A stretch of DNA of 64,000 nt from Pseudomonas fluorescens (GTDB taxonomy: Bacteria > Pseudomonadota > Gammaproteobacteria > Pseudomonadales > Pseudomonadaceae). The stretch is taken from NCBI RefSeq assembly GCF_902498185.1, contig NZ_CABVIX010000001.1, positions 1 to 64,000 of the forward strand. Direction: 5' to 3'. Below the pieces are notes generated by a model. The model had not been told where the DNA came from. It ran no database searches and worked only from the letters and a program-made list of their open reading frames with translations. Shown in pieces: positions 61,027-64,000 of this stretch. The position numbers and the translations under genes are program-made. Numbering within the stretch: the first letter of the stretch is position 1; every line of letters begins with the position of its first letter.

Positions 61027-61572
61027 TCAGTTGACTGCGACCACGTAGGTCACGGTGGTCGCGACGTGGCCTTCAGTCACGGTCGTAGCGGTGGTCTGCA
61101 GCCGGGCCGAGAACATCATTTCGGTGGGGTTGGTATCGCTTAGCGGGTAGTCCATGGACTCGGTGTCGGGATCGATCGGCGCACCGGTTCGGTCTGCAAT
61201 CTTCAGGGCCAGGCCAGTGGGGTACCCGATACCACTTTGCAGGGCATAGAGTTTGCCGGTAGCGTCCGCGCCGTAGGACGGGGTGAAGGTCACGTTGGCG
61301 GAGGCACCTGCAGGAATGGTGCAGGTGGCATCGGGGGTGATCCGCAGCGCGAATGCGATCTGCGCGGTTTCCTGACCGATTTCGGTGAAGTCCTTCTTCC
61401 TGAAATCCCCCAGATTGAGCAACGGCAGCGGGGTGCCGGTACCTGGGGTCACCACGTCGATCGGACACGTACCGCCAGAGCTGACCGTTCCGGTGAAGTT
61501 CAGCGGGCCGGTATTGGCCATTGCCGCGCTGCTCGTCAGACAAATGGCGAGTATCGAGAGTGTTTTTTTCAT
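61027..61572 (-). CDS. Major fimbrial subunit (pilin)
   Basis: A 181-residue chaperone-usher pilin. Signal peptide MKKTLSILAICLTSSAAMA, then TGPLNFTGTVSSGGTCPIDV with the first Cys of the usual disulfide and CTIPAGASANVTFTPSYG with the second. It ends with HVATTVTYVVAVN, the pilin G-strand ending. AGGAAGG lies 6 bases before the ATG at 61572; the frame extends to 61650 without a ribosome site. It is the first gene of this fimbrial half. Confidence 0.92.
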   Translation of the reverse strand: MKKTLSILAICLTSSAAMANTGPLNFTGTVSSGGTCPIDVVTPGTGTPLPLLNLGDFRKKDFTEIGQETAQIAFALRITPDATCTIPAGASANVTFTPSYGADATGKLYALQSGIGYPTGLALKIADRTGAPIDPDTESMDYPLSDTNPTEMMFSARLQTTATTVTEGHVATTVTYVVAVN

Positions 61573-61656
61573 GCGCCTTCCTAATTGAGAATCAAGCTTG
61601 AACCAGAGTGCTCCATGCCATGCCCGTGAGGACGGGGGCTGATGGATCACGAAGCA

Positions 61657-61686
61657 GATTAGGGAAGGCGCTGAACAGTGTCTGTA
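61657..61686 (-). promoter_or_regulatory. Fimbrial promoter-like element, copy upstream of the pilin
   Basis: On the minus strand: TACAGAC, 17 bases, CTAATC, with CCCT just before it. It matches the element before the usher gene (42382-42411) in both blocks and in spacing, about 85 bp before the pilin start codon. Confidence 0.55.
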
Positions 61687-61786
61687 AGGGAAGATGTACC
61701 TGGCGCTGGGATAAGGAGATTGGTGGGCAGGATGCTAGTGCACACATTGAAATGCCGCCCAAGCACCTGGGCAGCAGCGCTCTGGC

Positions 61787-62197
61787 TTAATGGCTGGCGC
61801 CTCGGTTCGACAGGTTCAGCAGCTGCTTCTCCTGGTTCCAATCGAAGGGTTCATCGTTCTGTTGCGCTTCGTAGCGCCGCTCTTCCAGTTGCTGGAAGAG
61901 TTCGAGCTCTTCGTCGGGCATGAAGTGCAGGCAATCGCCGCCAAAGAACCACAGCAGGTCGCGCGGCACCAGGTGAGCGATCTGCGGGTAGCGCTGGATA
62001 ACCTGGCAGAGCAGGTCCTGGCCCAGGTACTGGCTTTCGAGCGGGTCCTGGGGCAGCAGGGTCAGCAGTTCGTCGAAGCGTTCCAGAAACAGCGCATGGC
62101 TTTCTTCCGGCACTTGCTCGGCTTCGCCCAAGGCGACCAGGATGGTGCGCAGGTGCTGGAGCAATTGCAGGTGATAGTGGAGGTGCGGGGTGGCCAT
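61787..62197 (-). CDS. PA2817-like conserved protein
   Basis: A 136-residue cytoplasmic protein of unknown function, highly acidic (MPDEELELFQQLEERR), predicted all-helical (HLHYHLQLLQHLRTILVALG at the start). It resembles a family named from P. aeruginosa PA2817, which in that species lies close to the Glu/Gly tRNA cluster. Its presence here marks the return to core chromosome right of the island. The start is the ATG at 62197. Confidence 0.78.
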   Translation of the reverse strand: MATPHLHYHLQLLQHLRTILVALGEAEQVPEESHALFLERFDELLTLLPQDPLESQYLGQDLLCQVIQRYPQIAHLVPRDLLWFFGGDCLHFMPDEELELFQQLEERRYEAQQNDEPFDWNQEKQLLNLSNRGASH

Positions 62198-62290
62198 GGA
62201 CAGATACTCATTGTGCGGAAACTGGCGGGAAGTATACGCCTTGCGACAAGTGTCGGCGAGGCGCCGGGCGCGCCAGAGTGCCCGGGCGGG

Positions 62291-62306
62291 CTGGCATATG
62301 TGTCAG
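62291..62306. promoter_or_regulatory. Near-palindromic operator candidate, copy 2
   Basis: ctggcatatgtgtcag, 61 bp before the start of the paralogue at 62367. It matches copy 1 (49030-49045) in 14 of 16 positions. A TATTAT hexamer at 62341-62346 downstream of it could be a -10. Confidence 0.5.
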
Positions 62307-62366
62307 TTGTTGGAATGAAGCCTCAACGTTGTAATTGGCTTATTATTCAAGCGCGAGTAGCAACTG

Positions 62367-63908
62367 ATGCCATTGAACCACCCAGCTGGAAGCCGCGAAC
62401 ATTCCTTTGAACCTGTAAGTGAAGTGTCGAGTGAATGGGGGATCGCAGCCATCTACGACTGTAGTGTTTTGAACGCACTGTGGTTCGGAGATTACACAGA
62501 CAGTTTAAAAGGGCTCGAAGAGGTCCCGTTCAGGCAAACACTGAGCCAAGGGCGGCAATGGGAGGAGGGGCTAGTGCAATTGGCTGGCGTCTCGGTGTCT
62601 TACAACGAGGCGGATGGCACCATTGCTTTGAATAAACGCATCGTCGAAGACCGGCGTGTGATCACCAGGCAGGAGCTCGGCGCGCGCGGCAAAGTGCTCA
62701 CACAACTGAGCCGGCAAACGTCAGCCTTGCACAAAGAGCTGCGCGTCGAGGTTGGCCTGGCGGCCAGCTATTGGCGTTATAGCACGGCGGACGGCGGCAG
62801 TCTGCGCTTGCAGTGGACGAGCCCGCCTACGTTTTCCATGAGCGACGACGATTATCTTCGGTCCGAGCTGGAGAAACATTATACGAGCGTCAGGAACATG
62901 GTGATGACGGAACTGCCATCCCCAGCGTCCACTGCTCTGCATGACATCTGGGTCAGCCATGAAAAGAATCAACATCTGATCAACTTTCTTGTCGTGGATC
63001 GCCCGGTGACATCCGCCGCGTGCTCGATGCGTTCGCCAAGTGCGCCTGCGAGCGGAACTGGCGACGCCGAACGTCACGTGATTCTGTTTTCAGCGGATAT
63101 GTTTCCGTCGGTAAGGCTCAAACTACCACCAGAGGACCGCGACTGGGTGCCTCGACTGTTCGCGCCTCAAGCTACGCACCACTTTGATGAAGGTTTTTAT
63201 CTTGCCGAGACAGAAGCCTACTGGGCATTTTATGCACCTCTCATGGCCTCGCGAGACGCGTCGCCAACGGGTGCCATCACGTCTCGACCTGAGCTCAATC
63301 CTTTAGCGAAAATCGTTTCGGCGGGCGATTCGGTCCATGAGCTGAAAGTGAGCGGGACTTCGTCTGGCGTGGCCTGGACATTGGCCGGAGAGGCCTTGGG
63401 CAAGCTTGAAGTCCAGCTGGAGCAGCCTGTCTACAGGCCGCCGCAAGCATTGAACCCTCAGGCACGGTTGTCAGCCGAGAGCAAGACGCTGCAACCTGCG
63501 GCCTACAAGGTGAATGCGTTTTCGCCCGTTTCCACCGACATCGTCAGAGCAACGGTGGGCCAGCTCAGCGCTGAGGCAATATTCGTTTCTCAGTACCTGA
63601 TTCAAACCCACCATTTCAAGGTTGCCAAGCAGGGATGCACCAACGTCAGCTTTTCGCTCTGCTACGTGAACAAGAACGGAGAAGAGGAGGTCGTTCCGGC
63701 CGCCAACGTCAAGTGGCACATACTGGCGGGCAACGGCACCCTGTCAGAGGCGGGCGTATTCATTCCGGACCCCGTGTCGCCTACGGCCTGCACTGTCGTC
63801 ATGGCTGAAGAGTACAACGAGTTGGTGTGGTACTGGGCGTTGACGGTAATCCCTTCACCGCTGTTCGACGCGGATGCGATCGTGGGCTTCTTTGAAGCCG
63901 AAGCATGA
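62367..63908 (+). CDS. TULIP/P47-like plus Ig-like repeat protein, short paralogue C
   Basis: A 513-residue relative of paralogues A and B. The N-terminus has SEWGIAAIYDCSVLNALWFG, matching the WGA(I/V)LA opening of the others, then a beta-rich domain (about 25-300). Two Ig-like repeats follow (VAWTLAGEALGKLEVQLEQP and VKWHILAGNGTLSEAGVFIP); the end (CTVVMAEEYNELVWYWALTV) resembles the end of paralogue A (YWNYLILPVPMISLEDF). No signal peptide. It lies 169 bp right of the PA2817-like gene start, separated from the island proper, under the second copy of the operator candidate. No complete gene follows in the last 92 bases. Confidence 0.75.
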   Translation: MPLNHPAGSREHSFEPVSEVSSEWGIAAIYDCSVLNALWFGDYTDSLKGLEEVPFRQTLSQGRQWEEGLVQLAGVSVSYNEADGTIALNKRIVEDRRVITRQELGARGKVLTQLSRQTSALHKELRVEVGLAASYWRYSTADGGSLRLQWTSPPTFSMSDDDYLRSELEKHYTSVRNMVMTELPSPASTALHDIWVSHEKNQHLINFLVVDRPVTSAACSMRSPSAPASGTGDAERHVILFSADMFPSVRLKLPPEDRDWVPRLFAPQATHHFDEGFYLAETEAYWAFYAPLMASRDASPTGAITSRPELNPLAKIVSAGDSVHELKVSGTSSGVAWTLAGEALGKLEVQLEQPVYRPPQALNPQARLSAESKTLQPAAYKVNAFSPVSTDIVRATVGQLSAEAIFVSQYLIQTHHFKVAKQGCTNVSFSLCYVNKNGEEEVVPAANVKWHILAGNGTLSEAGVFIPDPVSPTACTVVMAEEYNELVWYWALTVIPSPLFDADAIVGFFEAEA

Positions 63909-64000
63909 TTTCGCGGCTTCAGAGAGATGCCTTGGTGACATTGCCGATAACCGCTATCGCCTGATAGACCGGGATTGGGGTCTTACGGCCTGAGATGGCC

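Noticed and set aside
38690..61572. Integrative element with integrase or transposase
   Set aside because: No recombinase, transposase or IS-like terminal repeats were recognised in the island; the tRNA location alone is not enough.
63909..64000. Possible remnant reading ADNRYRLIDRDWGLTA near the right edge
   Set aside because: It resembles the end of paralogue B (FRFRLIDRQGN) slightly, but the stretch is too short and lacks a start, so it cannot be told from chance.

Overview
The window is a stretch of a GC-rich Pseudomonas chromosome, most like the P. putida group. Evidence for this is the run aroC / earP-efp / class II DAHP synthase / DEAD-box helicase / tpm / htpX / alaA / msrB-gpx / SagS-type kinase / tRNA Glu-Gly cluster / PA2817-like gene, the family DUF3509, and short REP palindromes of the putida type. 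Assignments rest on reading protein motifs and on remembered family knowledge; no database search was run.

Bases 1 to about 38,670 are core chromosome. 0-8 kb holds an alpha/beta hydrolase, aroC, an HcaT-like permease coupled to an acireductone-dioxygenase homologue that has lost its metal-binding histidines, an ankyrin protein and a ZIP transporter. 8-15 kb holds an LtaS-type sulfatase-fold enzyme, an RraB-family protein, a c-type cytochrome, a class I amidotransferase, CorA, a crotonase and tRNA-Ser(GGA). 15-27 kb holds a TonB-dependent siderophore receptor, an MFS exporter, a GreA/B-type factor, earP-efp (EF-P with Arg32 and its rhamnosyltransferase), an OhrR-type regulator with no adjacent ohr, a TSUP permease, a LysR regulator divergent from a DUF1127 protein, and class II DAHP synthase. 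27-37 kb holds a DeaD-type helicase with a long structured leader, then tpm, htpX, alaA, msrB, gpx, a SagS-like hybrid kinase, a DUF815 ATPase and msrC. Several of these deal with peroxide and methionine-sulfoxide damage. A five-gene tRNA cluster (Glu-Gly-Glu-Gly-Gly) with a strong promoter closes the core.

Bases 38,690-61,572, between the tRNA cluster and a PA2817-like core gene, form an accessory island. Its two ends are the halves of one chaperone-usher fimbrial system: adhesin and usher at 38.7-42.3 kb, chaperone and major pilin at 60.2-61.6 kb, all on the minus strand and in normal operon order. About 18 kb of unrelated genes lie between them. Each half is preceded by the same 30-bp element (TACAGAC-N17-CTAAYC), so the halves are probably co-regulated.

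The 18-kb insert has two divergent units. Leftward are a Sec-secreted protein with three Cys-rich repeats and a 1712-residue RHS protein. The RHS tail carries hydrophobic helices, 16 perfect collagen-like Gly-X-Y triplets and a short coiled coil instead of a recognisable toxin. Rightward are a five-repeat Ig-like protein, two large paralogues (N-terminal TULIP/P47-like appearance, C-terminal Ig-like repeats) and a second RHS protein that stops before the RHS core. A third, shorter paralogue lies at 62.4-63.9 kb, beyond the PA2817-like gene, and shares a near-palindromic upstream motif with the rightward operon. I see no VgrG, PAAR, Tc subunit A, integrase or transposase. This RHS / TULIP-like / Ig-repeat set is the best candidate here for an undescribed system, possibly an extracellular or insect-directed protein assembly. 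That role is inference.
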